Source: Blautia hydrogenotrophica DSM 10507 (GTDB lineage Bacteria; Bacillota; Clostridia; Lachnospirales; Lachnospiraceae). Taken from it: a DNA stretch of 64,000 nucleotides. Each line of letters opens with the position of its first letter. Position 1 is the first letter of the stretch. Location: NCBI RefSeq assembly GCF_034356035.1, contig NZ_CP136423.1:248001-312000 (forward strand), read 5' to 3'. Below the pieces are notes generated by a model, which did not search any database, was not told the DNA's origin, and was given only the letters and a program-made list of their open reading frames with translations. A program made the translations under genes and the position numbers. This document shows, one piece after another, positions 1-7,964 of this stretch.

Positions 1-123
1 GAGGACAATGGCTGGGGTGTTGAGGCAAACCTGAGAAATGCAGGAAGAAGTGAGGAGATCGAGGGAGATTATGATACAATTCTCTCAGAGGAGATTCTCT
101 CCTGGCCAGATATGATTTCATAA
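1..123 (+). CDS. C-terminal end of an unidentified protein (partial)
   Basis: An open frame enters from the left edge and ends with TAA at 121-123, giving the last 40 residues of a protein, acidic and ending in WPDMIS. The frame is followed at once by a strong terminator, which supports it being a real gene end. No family is recognisable from so short a tail. Confidence 0.6.
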   Translation, partial: EDNGWGVEANLRNAGRSEEIEGDYDTILSEEILSWPDMIS

Positions 124-143
124 AATACGGCAGCGTAAAAAAT

Positions 144-185
144 GGAGCAGTCACTCAGAATTTGATGAGAGACTGCTCCGCTTTT
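144..185. terminator. Bidirectional intrinsic terminator
   Basis: A 9-bp perfect stem (GGAGCAGTC at 144-152 and GACTGCTCC at 171-179) is followed by CTTTT on the + strand and, read on the - strand, by ATTTTTTAC. It lies between the convergent ends of the partial gene at 1-123 and the - strand gene at 209-1225 and can serve both. Confidence 0.85.
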
Positions 186-208
186 ACGTGATAATCCCAA
201 CGGTTCGC

Positions 209-1225
209 TCATTCCGAAGTAGGAAAACCTTCAGAATAGTGCAGTTCTCCGTCTTCGTCCACGAACACTCCGCAGACACCTTCCAGACTGTCTAAAAGAG
301 CAATGCCGTCTTTTAGTCCGAGGGCGAAACAGGCTGTACTCAGTCCATCGCCTTCCACTGAGGTAGAAGAAAGAATAGAGACTGAGGTCAGCCCATTATT
401 ATAAGGCATTCCCGTTTTGGGATTTAAAATATGGTGATACAGGGTTCCATTTGACTCAAAATATCTCTCGTAAATTCCGGAAGAGACTACGGAAAGATCA
501 TCCACGTCCACGGACAAAAGTACCTCGTTGCGCTGAGCAAAGGGTTTTTGGATACCGACAGAAAAGGGTTTTCCATCGGTATGTCCGCCGATACAAAGCA
601 CGTTGCCTCCCAGATTGATGGTCGCACTGGTGACGCCTTGTTCCTCTAAATAGTCTTTGAGACGGTCGGCAATATAACCTTTTGCAATGGCACCCAAGTC
701 TAGTTGCATTTCAGGTTGGAGAAAACGGATTTCCTGCCCGTTAAGCTGTACCTGTCTGTAATCTACTAGGGGCAGTTTTTGTTGAAGCTCTTTTGCGCCG
801 GGAATCTGCGGATTTTCGCTGGTGAAATCCCACAGAGAGCTGACAGGGCCTATCGTGGGGTCAAAGGCACCCTGGGATAGCTCAGCGTACTTTAAGCTTT
901 CCTGGATCAGTTCAGCTAATTCTTTAGAAATATGAGAGACTCCGTCTTTATCTTCTAGTTCACCATGGTTCAGTTTATAAAGTTCACTTTCTGGGGAAGT
1001 GCGGCTGAAGATCTGCTCATATTTTTGGCAGAGCTTTTCGCACTCCTGCAAAAGCTGTTGATCTTGGGAATCATAGATGGCAATTGTGATTACCGTATTC
1101 AGTTGGAAGGTAGTCAAAGAAATAGGCTGTTTGGAGCCGGAAGTCTGGCATCCGCTCAGACAGAGTAGGACCAGAATGAAAAAGATGCAGACCGCACGGC
1201 TAAAAATTATATTTTTTAGTTTCAA
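209..1225 (-). CDS. apbE: ApbE-family FAD:protein FMN transferase, lipoprotein
   Basis: This 338-residue protein matches the ApbE family, which moves FMN from FAD onto a threonine of Na+-translocating NQR/RNF-type complexes or extracellular flavoproteins. It starts with a hydrophobic signal ending in the lipobox LSGC (Cys near residue 26), so it should be anchored outside the membrane. Family motifs visible are GAFDPTIGPVSSLW, LDLGAIAKGYIAD, GGN, HHILNPKTGMP and a late D-x3-STA metal/FAD site. The start appears to be TTG at 1225, with GGGAG nine bases upstream. It is a single gene; the flavoprotein partner (for example an RNF complex) is not in the window. Family assignment is firm; the in vivo acceptor is unknown. 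Confidence 0.92.
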   Translation of the reverse strand: MKLKNIIFSRAVCIFFILVLLCLSGCQTSGSKQPISLTTFQLNTVITIAIYDSQDQQLLQECEKLCQKYEQIFSRTSPESELYKLNHGELEDKDGVSHISKELAELIQESLKYAELSQGAFDPTIGPVSSLWDFTSENPQIPGAKELQQKLPLVDYRQVQLNGQEIRFLQPEMQLDLGAIAKGYIADRLKDYLEEQGVTSATINLGGNVLCIGGHTDGKPFSVGIQKPFAQRNEVLLSVDVDDLSVVSSGIYERYFESNGTLYHHILNPKTGMPYNNGLTSVSILSSTSVEGDGLSTACFALGLKDGIALLDSLEGVCGVFVDEDGELHYSEGFPTSE

Positions 1226-1424
1226 TATTCTAATCTCCCATGTTGTATACTGTTTTCCTCAAGAGGCCACTTACCGTGGAGGGCATACTTATTGTAAAGC
1301 CGACGGTTTATTCCTGTCAACTCTGTTATAACAGGAATATGGATAGTATCAGTTCAGTCATATAGTGTACGGGAAGCATAAAACATACTTGTATGTTTTT
1401 GCGAGCGGATATCTGTATAAGCTG

Positions 1425-1495
1425 AGCGCCTTTCCATGAGTAAAACGGTGGCGTTAGCCACGATAAGCACGCAGTGCGGTTTTACGAATGGCGCT
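1425..1495. repeat. Long imperfect hairpin in the apbE-riboswitch intergenic gap
   Basis: The gap 1226-1521 has no gene. It holds a small hairpin TTCCTGT/ACAGGAA at about 1309-1335, an AAACATAC/GTATGTTT hairpin at about 1381-1398, and this larger dyad: AGCGCC and GTAAAAC (1425-1446) against GTTTTAC and ATGGCGCT (1479-1495), with a nested GTGGC/GCCAC. The phrase ATGAGTAAAA also occurs in the dispersed repeat at 7084-7266, so this may be a degenerate member of that family. Confidence 0.5.
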
Positions 1496-1521
1496 GGCTA
1501 AACTGTAATAAAAAAATGCTA

Positions 1522-1550
1522 TTGACATTTCTCTAAATTTGTTTTATAGT
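1522..1550 (+). promoter_or_regulatory. Sigma-A promoter of the riboswitch/P-type ATPase transcript
   Basis: TTGACA (1522-1527), 17-bp spacer, TATAGT (1545-1550). Transcription should begin just before the riboswitch at about 1558. Confidence 0.85.
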
Positions 1551-1557
1551 ACTTATC

Positions 1558-1690
1558 AAATAAAAGGGAGTAGCTGGCACGAAAGTGTTTGCGATGTCGT
1601 CAGTACGATCAGAATTCTGGTCCGTATCGTAAGTAAGTAGCGAGACTTTTATTGCATAGCAGTTATGCAATAGGGTCTTTTTTTATTTTT
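1558..1690 (+). promoter_or_regulatory. yybP-ykoY (Mn2+) riboswitch with intrinsic terminator
   Basis: The leader contains the family signature AAAGGGAGTAGCTGG near the 5' side and GTAAGTAGCGAGAC near the 3' side, as in yybP-ykoY RNAs, which sense Mn2+. The closing helix P1 is AATAAAAG (1559-1566) with CTTTTATT (1646-1653). The 3' strand of P1 is shared with a terminator stem (GAC plus ATTGCATA at 1644-1658 against TATGCAAT plus GTC at 1664-1677) followed by a T-rich tract to about 1690. The two folds exclude each other, so ligand binding should favour read-through. This is the expected ON switch for a Mn2+ exporter and fits the downstream ATPase. Confidence 0.85.
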
Positions 1691-1838
1691 TTCTTATTAT
1701 TCCCCAAGTTATAAAAAAATTCCTTTTGCATAACACTATATCAAATGTGAAACGCTCTCGTCCTCGGACAGAGAGCATCAAACAAAAGATGTGATCTCAG
1801 CTTTAGGAGTAGCATCACAGTGGGACAGGAGGAAAAAT

Positions 1839-4457
1839 ATGAGTATGAAAACTTACTATCAGATGTCAGAGGAAGAGATTCGCCAGGAAGTGAATCAGGG
1901 AAGTCAGCCCTTGACTGTTGACCAAGTGAGGAACAGACAGAAAGAGTATGGTCCAAATGAGCTGATCGAGGGGGAAAAGAAAAGTTTGTTGGGGATATTC
2001 GCAGAACAATTTCGAGATTTTCTAGTGATTATTCTGATGATATCTGCGGCAGTTTCCTGGATCTTGGGTGAAGGAGAATCGGCACTTGTGATTTTAGTGG
2101 TCATCACGATGAACGCGGTACTGGGGACCGTGCAGACTGTGAAAGCGGAACAGTCTTTGAGCAGCTTGAAGAGGCTCTGTTCTCCCAGTGCTAAGGTACT
2201 CAGGGATGGCGTGGTCGTGGAGATTCCTAGCCGGGAGGTGACAGTGGGAGACGAGGTGTACTTAGAGGCCGGTGATTATATACCTGCCGATGGAAGAATC
2301 CTCGAAAATGCCAGTATGAAGACCGATGAGAGCGCTTTGACTGGGGAAAGCATGGGAGTGGAGAAGACTTCGGAGAGGCTGGAAGGGGAACTGGCCTTGG
2401 GAGACCGCAAGAATATGGTGTACTCAGGGAGTTTTGTCACGTATGGCCGAGGAAGCTTCTTGGTCACAGCTGTGGGAATGCAAACAGAAGTGGGAAAGAT
2501 CGCTGGCCTTTTAAAGACGGCCTCTGAGAAGAAAACGCCATTACAGATGAATTTGGACCAATTTGGAAAAAAATTGTCTGTGATCATTCTGATTCTCTGC
2601 GGCGCGTTGTTTGGTTTGCAGATGATTCGAGGAGGAGAGCTGGCAGATGCCTTTCTGTTTGCGGTTGCCTTGGCTGTGGCCGCGATACCGGAAGCTCTGA
2701 GCTCCATTGTCACGATTGTGCTTGCCTTTGGAACACAAAAAATGTCCAAAGAAGGAGCTGTCATAAGAAAACTTCAAGCTGTAGAGGGGCTGGGAAGCGT
2801 GTCTGTGATTTGTTCAGATAAGACCGGGACACTGACACAGAACAAAATGACAGTGGAACACTACTATGTAGATGGACAGAGTGTGAAAGCAGAAGAGCTT
2901 GACGTGGAAAATCCATCTCATGTGCAGCTGCTGAGGATGAGTGTTCTGTGTAATGATGCATCTGTCACAGATGGGCAGGAGATTGGAGACCCGACAGAGA
3001 CTGCGTTGGTCGCTCTCGGAGAGAAATTGGGAGTTCAGGCTCAGACAATCAGGGAAGAGTATCCTCGTCTGTCAGAGCTGCCCTTTGATAGTGACAGAAA
3101 ACTGATGTCTACTTTTCACCAGCTTCAGAACGGCTACACGATGGTTACGAAGGGGGCCGTGGATGTGCTGGAGAGAAGAGTCTCCATGATCTGCACAGGG
3201 GGAAAGGAACGTCCGATTACAGACGAAGATCTCCAGGAAATCCGCAGAGTCAACGAGGAGTATTCTCAGAATGGTCTTCGAGTGCTAGCAGTGGCTTACC
3301 GAAAACTGGAACAGGACAGAGAACTGACTTTGGAAGATGAACAGGGCTTGACATTTTTCGGCTTGATTGCCATGATGGACCCGCCTAGGATTGAGAGTGC
3401 GCAGGCTGTGAAGAGGTGTATAGAGGCGGGGATACGCCCTGTAATGATTACAGGAGATCACAAAGTGACAGCATCGGCCATCGCGCGGAGAATCGGTATT
3501 CTGAGAGAGGGGGACCAGGCCTGCGAAGGAAGTGAGCTGGATGCCCTAAGCGATGAAGAGCTAAAGGATTTTGTGGAGAAAGTGTCCGTCTATGCGAGGG
3601 TATCTCCGGAACACAAAATTCGAATTGTGAGAGCATGGCAGGAAAAAGGTAACATTGTCGCGATGACCGGGGACGGTGTGAATGATGCTCCGGCATTGAA
3701 ACAGGCGGACGTGGGAGTCGCTATGGGAATTACTGGAAGTGAAGTATCCAAGGATGCAGCTTCTATGGTACTTACGGATGATAATTTTGCTACGATTGTG
3801 AAGGCTGTGGAGAATGGCCGTAATGTGTACGCCAACATTAAAAACTCTATTCAGTTTTTGCTCTCAGGAAATTTCGCTGCGATTTTAGTGGTACTATTTT
3901 CCTCACTGTTGGGACTTCCAGTACCTTTTGCCCCGGTGCATCTGCTATTTATCAACTTGCTGACAGACAGCCTTCCGGCTATCGCTTTGGGGCTGGAACC
4001 TCATACGTCCCAGGTCATGAGAGAAAAACCACGTCCTATGAATGAATCTATACTGACGAGAAGATTTCTCTCTAATATTGGTCTGGATGGCCTGTGCATC
4101 GGGGTGATGACGGGAATTGCTTTTTTGATTGGCTTGAGCTATGGAGGAACTCTTACAGCCAGTACAATGGCGTTTGCTACCTTGTGTCTGTCCAGACTGG
4201 TTCATGGGTATAACTGTAAGTCCTCTCGTCCTGTGATCTTTCGAAGAGAATTTTTCAATAATCGCTATCTTCAAGGAGCTTTTGCAGTGGGATTTGTGCT
4301 TTTGAACCTGGTTCTTTTGGTGCCGGCTCTTCATGGATTGTTTCAGATACAGACGCTTCATCTGTGGCAGCTTTTGATGGTCTATGGCCTGGCTCTGGCG
4401 AATCTCCCGGTGATTCAGCTACTTAAAAAGGTCAGGATGAGTTGTAAAAGCAAGTAA
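1839..4457 (+). CDS. P2-type cation-transporting ATPase (Mn2+/Ca2+ exporter, PacL/YoaB-like)
   Basis: An 872-residue P-type ATPase. Visible motifs in order: TGES (about residue 168, actuator), M4 motif AAIPEALSSIVT, DKTGTLTQNKM (phosphorylated Asp about 327), GDGVNDAPALKQADVG (about 610), and M6 FINLLTDSLPAIALG. The PEAL/NLLTD membrane residues are of the Ca2+/Mn2+ (P2A) class rather than the CPC class of Cu/Cd pumps. The ATG at 1839 is chosen because AGGAGG sits just before it; the frame is open upstream to 1791 but without a better site. Control by a Mn2+ riboswitch suggests Mn2+ export, as for Lactococcus YoaB; Ca2+ transport is the alternative. Confidence 0.93.
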   Translation: MSMKTYYQMSEEEIRQEVNQGSQPLTVDQVRNRQKEYGPNELIEGEKKSLLGIFAEQFRDFLVIILMISAAVSWILGEGESALVILVVITMNAVLGTVQTVKAEQSLSSLKRLCSPSAKVLRDGVVVEIPSREVTVGDEVYLEAGDYIPADGRILENASMKTDESALTGESMGVEKTSERLEGELALGDRKNMVYSGSFVTYGRGSFLVTAVGMQTEVGKIAGLLKTASEKKTPLQMNLDQFGKKLSVIILILCGALFGLQMIRGGELADAFLFAVALAVAAIPEALSSIVTIVLAFGTQKMSKEGAVIRKLQAVEGLGSVSVICSDKTGTLTQNKMTVEHYYVDGQSVKAEELDVENPSHVQLLRMSVLCNDASVTDGQEIGDPTETALVALGEKLGVQAQTIREEYPRLSELPFDSDRKLMSTFHQLQNGYTMVTKGAVDVLERRVSMICTGGKERPITDEDLQEIRRVNEEYSQNGLRVLAVAYRKLEQDRELTLEDEQGLTFFGLIAMMDPPRIESAQAVKRCIEAGIRPVMITGDHKVTASAIARRIGILREGDQACEGSELDALSDEELKDFVEKVSVYARVSPEHKIRIVRAWQEKGNIVAMTGDGVNDAPALKQADVGVAMGITGSEVSKDAASMVLTDDNFATIVKAVENGRNVYANIKNSIQFLLSGNFAAILVVLFSSLLGLPVPFAPVHLLFINLLTDSLPAIALGLEPHTSQVMREKPRPMNESILTRRFLSNIGLDGLCIGVMTGIAFLIGLSYGGTLTASTMAFATLCLSRLVHGYNCKSSRPVIFRREFFNNRYLQGAFAVGFVLLNLVLLVPALHGLFQIQTLHLWQLLMVYGLALANLPVIQLLKKVRMSCKSK

Positions 4458-4470
4458 AGCGGGCTATAAT
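4442..4470 (+). promoter_or_regulatory. Probable promoter of tatD inside the ATPase gene end
   Basis: TTGTAA (4442-4447), 17-bp spacer, TATAAT (4465-4470). It overlaps the last codons of the ATPase gene and would uncouple tatD from riboswitch control. Confidence 0.6.
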
Positions 4471-4507
4471 AGGGGGACAATAAGCAAAAGAAAAAGAGGA
4501 GAGAACA

Positions 4508-5281
4508 ATGATATTTGAGAGCCATGCTCATTACGATGATGAAGCGTTTGACGAGGATAGAGAAGAACTGCTGAATTCCATGAGGGAAAATGGAATTGAG
4601 TATGTCGTCAATGTATGTGCCGCGGCTGATGGGTTGGAGAAAACCCTCGAGCTGACAGAAAAATATCCGTTTGTCTACGGAGCTGTGGGGGTCCACCCGG
4701 ATGACGCAGGAAAGATGAATGAAGAGATTCTGCAAAGGATTCAGGAGTACTGTCGGTTGGACAAAGTGGTGGCTGTGGGGGAAATCGGGCTGGACTATTA
4801 TTGGGATAAAGAAAGCCATGAGATTCAAAAGAAATGGTTCGAAGCTCAGATGGAAGTGGCCAGGTCTGAGAGGCTTCCATTCATCATTCACAGCAGAGAA
4901 GCGGCGCAGGATACTTTGACAATGATGAAGGGGCTGCGGGCAGCAGAGATGTCTGGCGGTGTGATACACTGTTTTTCCTATTCAAAAGAGATGGCAAAGG
5001 AATATCTTGACATGGGACTTTATATTGGTATCGGTGGGGTGGTGACATTCAAAAACGCGAAGAAATTAAAAGAGGTCGCGGAGTATGCTCCGTTGGAACA
5101 AATCTTGTTGGAGACGGACTGTCCTTATTTAGCGCCTGTCCCACATCGGGGAAAACGGAATACTTCACTGAACCTGCCTTATGTCGCGGAGGAGATTGCC
5201 AGAATCAAGGGAATCTCCTGTGAAGAGGTGGTGGAAGTGACCTGCCGAAACGCGAAAAAAATGTTCGGAATCAAAGACTGA
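4508..5281 (+). CDS. tatD: TatD-family metal-dependent hydrolase
   Basis: A 257-residue TIM-barrel metal hydrolase of the TatD family, which act as 3'-5' exonucleases/DNases or D-aminoacyl-tRNA deacylase-like enzymes. Seen: N-terminal HAHYDDE (the SHAHY/DxH metal pair), GAVGVHPDDA, VGEIGLDYYW, PFIIHSREA, GVIHCFS and LLETDCPYLAP near the C-terminus. Length is normal. RBS GAGGAG precedes the ATG. A hairpin terminator follows at once. In many Firmicutes tatD sits next to metG and ksgA; here it does not. Confidence 0.95.
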   Translation: MIFESHAHYDDEAFDEDREELLNSMRENGIEYVVNVCAAADGLEKTLELTEKYPFVYGAVGVHPDDAGKMNEEILQRIQEYCRLDKVVAVGEIGLDYYWDKESHEIQKKWFEAQMEVARSERLPFIIHSREAAQDTLTMMKGLRAAEMSGGVIHCFSYSKEMAKEYLDMGLYIGIGGVVTFKNAKKLKEVAEYAPLEQILLETDCPYLAPVPHRGKRNTSLNLPYVAEEIARIKGISCEEVVEVTCRNAKKMFGIKD

Positions 5282-5300
5282 GATCTTTTAAAGATAAGAG

Positions 5301-5350
5301 AAAATGCCGTAAAACCTTCAGATTTGAGGATTTTACGGCATTCTTTTACT
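5301..5350. terminator. Bidirectional terminator between tatD and the capA-like gene
   Basis: A 12-bp perfect stem, AATGCCGTAAAA (5303-5314) with TTTTACGGCATT (5331-5342), followed by CTTTTAC on + and GAGAAAA-flanked T-rich sequence on -. It separates convergent genes. Confidence 0.85.
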
Positions 5351-5465
5351 GTATTAGTCACGGACGGTGGTTGGTAAGCTTGCTTGTCGACGCGCACAGA
5401 GCAATCCGCAGCTTATACTTTTTGGAGGTGCCGCCGATAGGCGGCATGAGGGTTTGTGCCATAGA

Positions 5466-5640
5466 TTAATAGCCAGAGTCGTCGTAGCCAGAATCATCAT
5501 AGCTAGAGTCGTCGTAACCAGAATCATCATAACTAGAGTCGTCGTAACTAGAATCATCGTAGCTGGAATTATCATAGCCGGAGTCGTCATAGCTAGAATC
5601 ATCGTAGTCGGAGTCATCATAGTCGGAACCATCGGAGCTT
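5466..5640 (-). repeat. 15-nt tandem coding repeats (DDSSY/DDSGY units)
   Basis: The 3' end of the capA-like gene is made of about ten degenerate 15-nt units, each coding Asp-Asp-Ser-Ser/Gly-Tyr, ending right at the stop codon. The repeat runs in frame, so unit gain or loss would change tail length without frameshift. Confidence 0.85.
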
Positions 5641-7040
5641 GACTCATCAGAACTGGAACTGTCTGTGCCTTCTTCACCGTCGGAATTGCCGTTTGAATCT
5701 TGGGAGGTCCCCTGGTAGGAATCATCTACGATATTTCCATCCGGGTCGACCATATTGATATACCCGTCAAAGTGGACTTCCAGCAGTCCTGTGCCGGTGG
5801 AGGGCTCTACTTTCTGGGACATGATTTCATCGTACAGCTCATAGAGGGTCTCCACGGTGAACTCGTCGGTGCGGACCTCATGCATACTATGTTCGGCGGC
5901 GAGCTCATTGGTGTAATCTTTTAACAGATAAGGAGCGTAGACACCTTGGTCATGATTGTAGTGCATGACCAGAGGTTCCACGGATTTGGAAATTACCTTC
6001 ACGGAACTTTTTCCATTTTTCACCGTTTTCTCTAGGGTGAACTGGGCCATACCACCTAGTAATCCTGTCATATCTTGCTGTGTCGATGCGAAATTTCCAA
6101 GAGAGTAGAAAATCAGCATCTCATTGCCCTGATCGTCGGACAAGGTTCCATAGGGTTGAAGTATATGTGGGTGTCCGCCGATGCAGACGTCAACTCCTTG
6201 CTGCATCAGGAAAGTTGCCCACTGTTTTTCGTATTCGCTGGGGGCGGGATCTTCTTCATTTCCCCAATGGGAAACGAAAATTACACAGTCGCTGATTTCT
6301 TTTGCCTTCTTAATGTCGGTGGCCACTTGCTCTTTGTCAAAAGTATTGATAATATAGGCATCCTCGCCGGTGGCCAGACAGTTATTGGTACCGTATGTAT
6401 AATCCAGGAGAGCGATCGTGATATCGTTGACAGTGACAGTTTTGATTTCATCGCGCTCTTCTTCCGTCGCGTTGGTTCCTATGACAGTGACTTCGGGATG
6501 ATTGGTCTCCCAGTAATTTAACTCGTCTTTGATTAAATCCAAGCCGAAGTCGTCAATGTGGTTTGTCGCAGTCTCAATTACGTCGAAACCAGCTTTTACG
6601 ACCGCATCGCCCACCTCCTGAGGTGTTGCAAAAGACGGATAGGAGCTGATTTCATCATGATTAGGAGTCAAGACGGTTTCCTGGTCAATGAAGGCCAAAT
6701 CTGCTTCCTGGATATAGGAAGTCATGTGCTCATAGACATGGTCGTAATTCCATTCACCAGAGTCATTCATACCGGACTCATATAATTTAGTGTGGTACAG
6801 GTTATCACCCACGGCGACAATGTTCGCTGTGGTCACTTTGGGAGTGGATGCCTCCTCTTTTGCTTTGGCCTCTGCCGCCTCTTTTTTGGCTGCCGCCCTC
6901 TCAGCGGGGCCTGTGATCAGAACGTGATCTGCCTGATGAAAGCAAAAACACAAAATGACCAGTGCTGCGATGGAACAGATGAGGCTGATCTTGGATTTGC
7001 TCTTTTCTCTGTCATTTAACGGTATATTGTTTCGACTCAT
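5466..7040 (-). CDS. CapA/PgsA-family metallophosphoesterase-like membrane protein with repetitive tail
   Basis: A 524-residue protein of the CapA family, linked in Bacillus to poly-gamma-glutamate capsule synthesis; its fold is a calcineurin-like phosphoesterase. Residues 14-35 form one membrane anchor, followed by an Ala/Lys/Glu-rich linker. Family motifs include VAVGDNLYH, LAFIDQETVLT, FDVIETATNHIDDFG, LLDYTYGTN, VIFVSHWGNE and CIGGHPHILQP. After about residue 430 the sequence becomes Asp/Ser/Gly-rich and ends in (DDS[SG]Y) repeats. No pgsB/capB ligase or pgsC is nearby, so a role in capsule synthesis is not supported; a surface or wall-associated hydrolase is an alternative. ATG at 7040 has GAGGA upstream. 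Confidence 0.85.
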   Translation of the reverse strand: MSRNNIPLNDREKSKSKISLICSIAALVILCFCFHQADHVLITGPAERAAAKKEAAEAKAKEEASTPKVTTANIVAVGDNLYHTKLYESGMNDSGEWNYDHVYEHMTSYIQEADLAFIDQETVLTPNHDEISSYPSFATPQEVGDAVVKAGFDVIETATNHIDDFGLDLIKDELNYWETNHPEVTVIGTNATEEERDEIKTVTVNDITIALLDYTYGTNNCLATGEDAYIINTFDKEQVATDIKKAKEISDCVIFVSHWGNEEDPAPSEYEKQWATFLMQQGVDVCIGGHPHILQPYGTLSDDQGNEMLIFYSLGNFASTQQDMTGLLGGMAQFTLEKTVKNGKSSVKVISKSVEPLVMHYNHDQGVYAPYLLKDYTNELAAEHSMHEVRTDEFTVETLYELYDEIMSQKVEPSTGTGLLEVHFDGYINMVDPDGNIVDDSYQGTSQDSNGNSDGEEGTDSSSSDESSSDGSDYDDSDYDDSSYDDSGYDNSSYDDSSYDDSSYDDSGYDDSSYDDSGYDDSGY

Positions 7041-7083
7041 AGTATTTTCCTCATAGTTTCTCTTGATAAATATGTAGATTTTT

Positions 7084-7266
7084 TATGTGATAGGAAAGAT
7101 CTTGTCACTTTAATGAGTAAAAGCCCTTTCCTATCACATAAACGCTCCGCTAAGGATGCGAACACCGCAATGGAGAATTTCAACGCGTAGCGGTGTTGCA
7201 GCAGCGCGCAAAGCGGAACTGCGCCCCTCAAGACTGAGGGGGAGCTGAAGTAAACTTATCCACTTT
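7084..7266. repeat. Dispersed intergenic repeat, copy A
   Basis: The block starts with a hairpin whose arms are TATGTGATAGGAAAG and CTTTCCTATCACATA, with TTGTCAC and ATGAGTAAAAG in the loop. It continues with CTCCGCTAAGGATGCG, CCGCAATG, GAATTTCA, AGCGGTGTTGCAGC and CCCCTCAAGACTGAGGGG. Near-identical phrases recur at 12562-12625, 16785-17045, 31479-31697 and, more weakly, at 24735-24790 and 35011-35115. It lies between capA-like and marR genes and has no plausible coding frame. Confidence 0.7.
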
Positions 7267-7341
7267 ATTTTTTATTATATATTATAGCAAATTATATAAA
7301 AATAAGAAAGATTTTCTTGTACAGATAATCTTTAAAAATAT

Positions 7342-7371
7342 TTTGAATACCAAAGGAAAAGATGGTATAAT
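7342..7371 (+). promoter_or_regulatory. marR promoter with a candidate operator over the -35
   Basis: TTGAAT (7343-7348), 17-bp spacer, TATAAT (7366-7371). The dyad TTTG-AATAC-CAAA (7342-7354) overlaps the -35 and has the TTTGA/CAAA form known for FabT-like MarR operators, so autoregulation is plausible. Confidence 0.65.
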
Positions 7372-7427
7372 ATTATCACCTTTATGGGAAAACTATTGAA
7401 GATTGCAAAAGCGGCGGAGGTGAGTCC

Positions 7428-7862
7428 ATGGAGCACTATAAGATGTTGAATGATATTTTGGTGAATTTGTTTAATGAAATTTTAGGGATTGAAGAGAAGG
7501 CATTGACCTCATCTGAATTCAGAGATATCTCTGTGAATGATATGCATATTTTGGAGGCTGTAGGGACTGAGGAGCCGCGCAGTATGTCTTCTGTGGCCAA
7601 GAGTCTATCGGTCACAGTGGGTACACTGACCATTGCAATGAATAATTTGGTGAAAAAAGGATATGTAAATCGGGCACGCAGTGAAGAGGATCGCAGAGTG
7701 GTCTTGATTTCTCTGTCAGAAAAAGGAGAGAAAGCCTATTACCATCATCAAAAATTCCACGACGATATGATTCAGGCGATCATGACAGATTTGGATGAGA
7801 CTCAGATGGATGCTCTGACTCAGGCATTGAATAAACTGCGTGCGTTTTTTCGGAAATATTGA
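7428..7862 (+). CDS. MarR-family transcriptional regulator (FabT-like)
   Basis: A 144-residue winged-helix protein of the MarR family. The region MSSVAKSLSVTVGTLTIAMNNL is the recognition helix-turn-helix and RSEEDRRVVLISLSEKG is the wing with the conserved DxRxxxxxLT-like strand. The N-terminal pattern (short helix, then FRDISVNDMHILEAVG) resembles FabT-type regulators that head fatty-acid synthesis operons in Clostridia, but no fab genes are in this window. GGAGGTG lies just before ATG 7428. Single gene with its own promoter and terminator. Ligand unknown. Confidence 0.85.
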   Translation: MEHYKMLNDILVNLFNEILGIEEKALTSSEFRDISVNDMHILEAVGTEEPRSMSSVAKSLSVTVGTLTIAMNNLVKKGYVNRARSEEDRRVVLISLSEKGEKAYYHHQKFHDDMIQAIMTDLDETQMDALTQALNKLRAFFRKY

Positions 7863-7878
7863 CGGCAGTTATTAGGCA

Positions 7879-7960
7879 GAGCCTGTTTGCCTGAACTGAG
7901 CCGTTAGGATTCAGGCAAACAAGGCTTAACGACAGACTTTTGTTTTTAAGCGGTTAAATA
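7879..7960 (+). terminator. Terminator after marR
   Basis: Stem AGCCTGTTTGCCTGAA (7880-7895) pairs with TTCAGGCAAACAAGGCT (7910-7926), one bulge; a T-rich tract (ACTTTTGTTTTT) follows about ten bases later. It lies between convergent genes and may serve both. Confidence 0.7.
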
Positions 7961-7964
7961 AATA

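Noticed and set aside
5466..5640. A short CRISPR-like array
   Set aside because: Units are contiguous 15-mers without spacers and are in frame inside a gene.
7037..7231. A 64-codon - strand frame between capA-like and marR genes
   Set aside because: It is made entirely of the dispersed repeat; a similar frame appears in copy C for the same reason.
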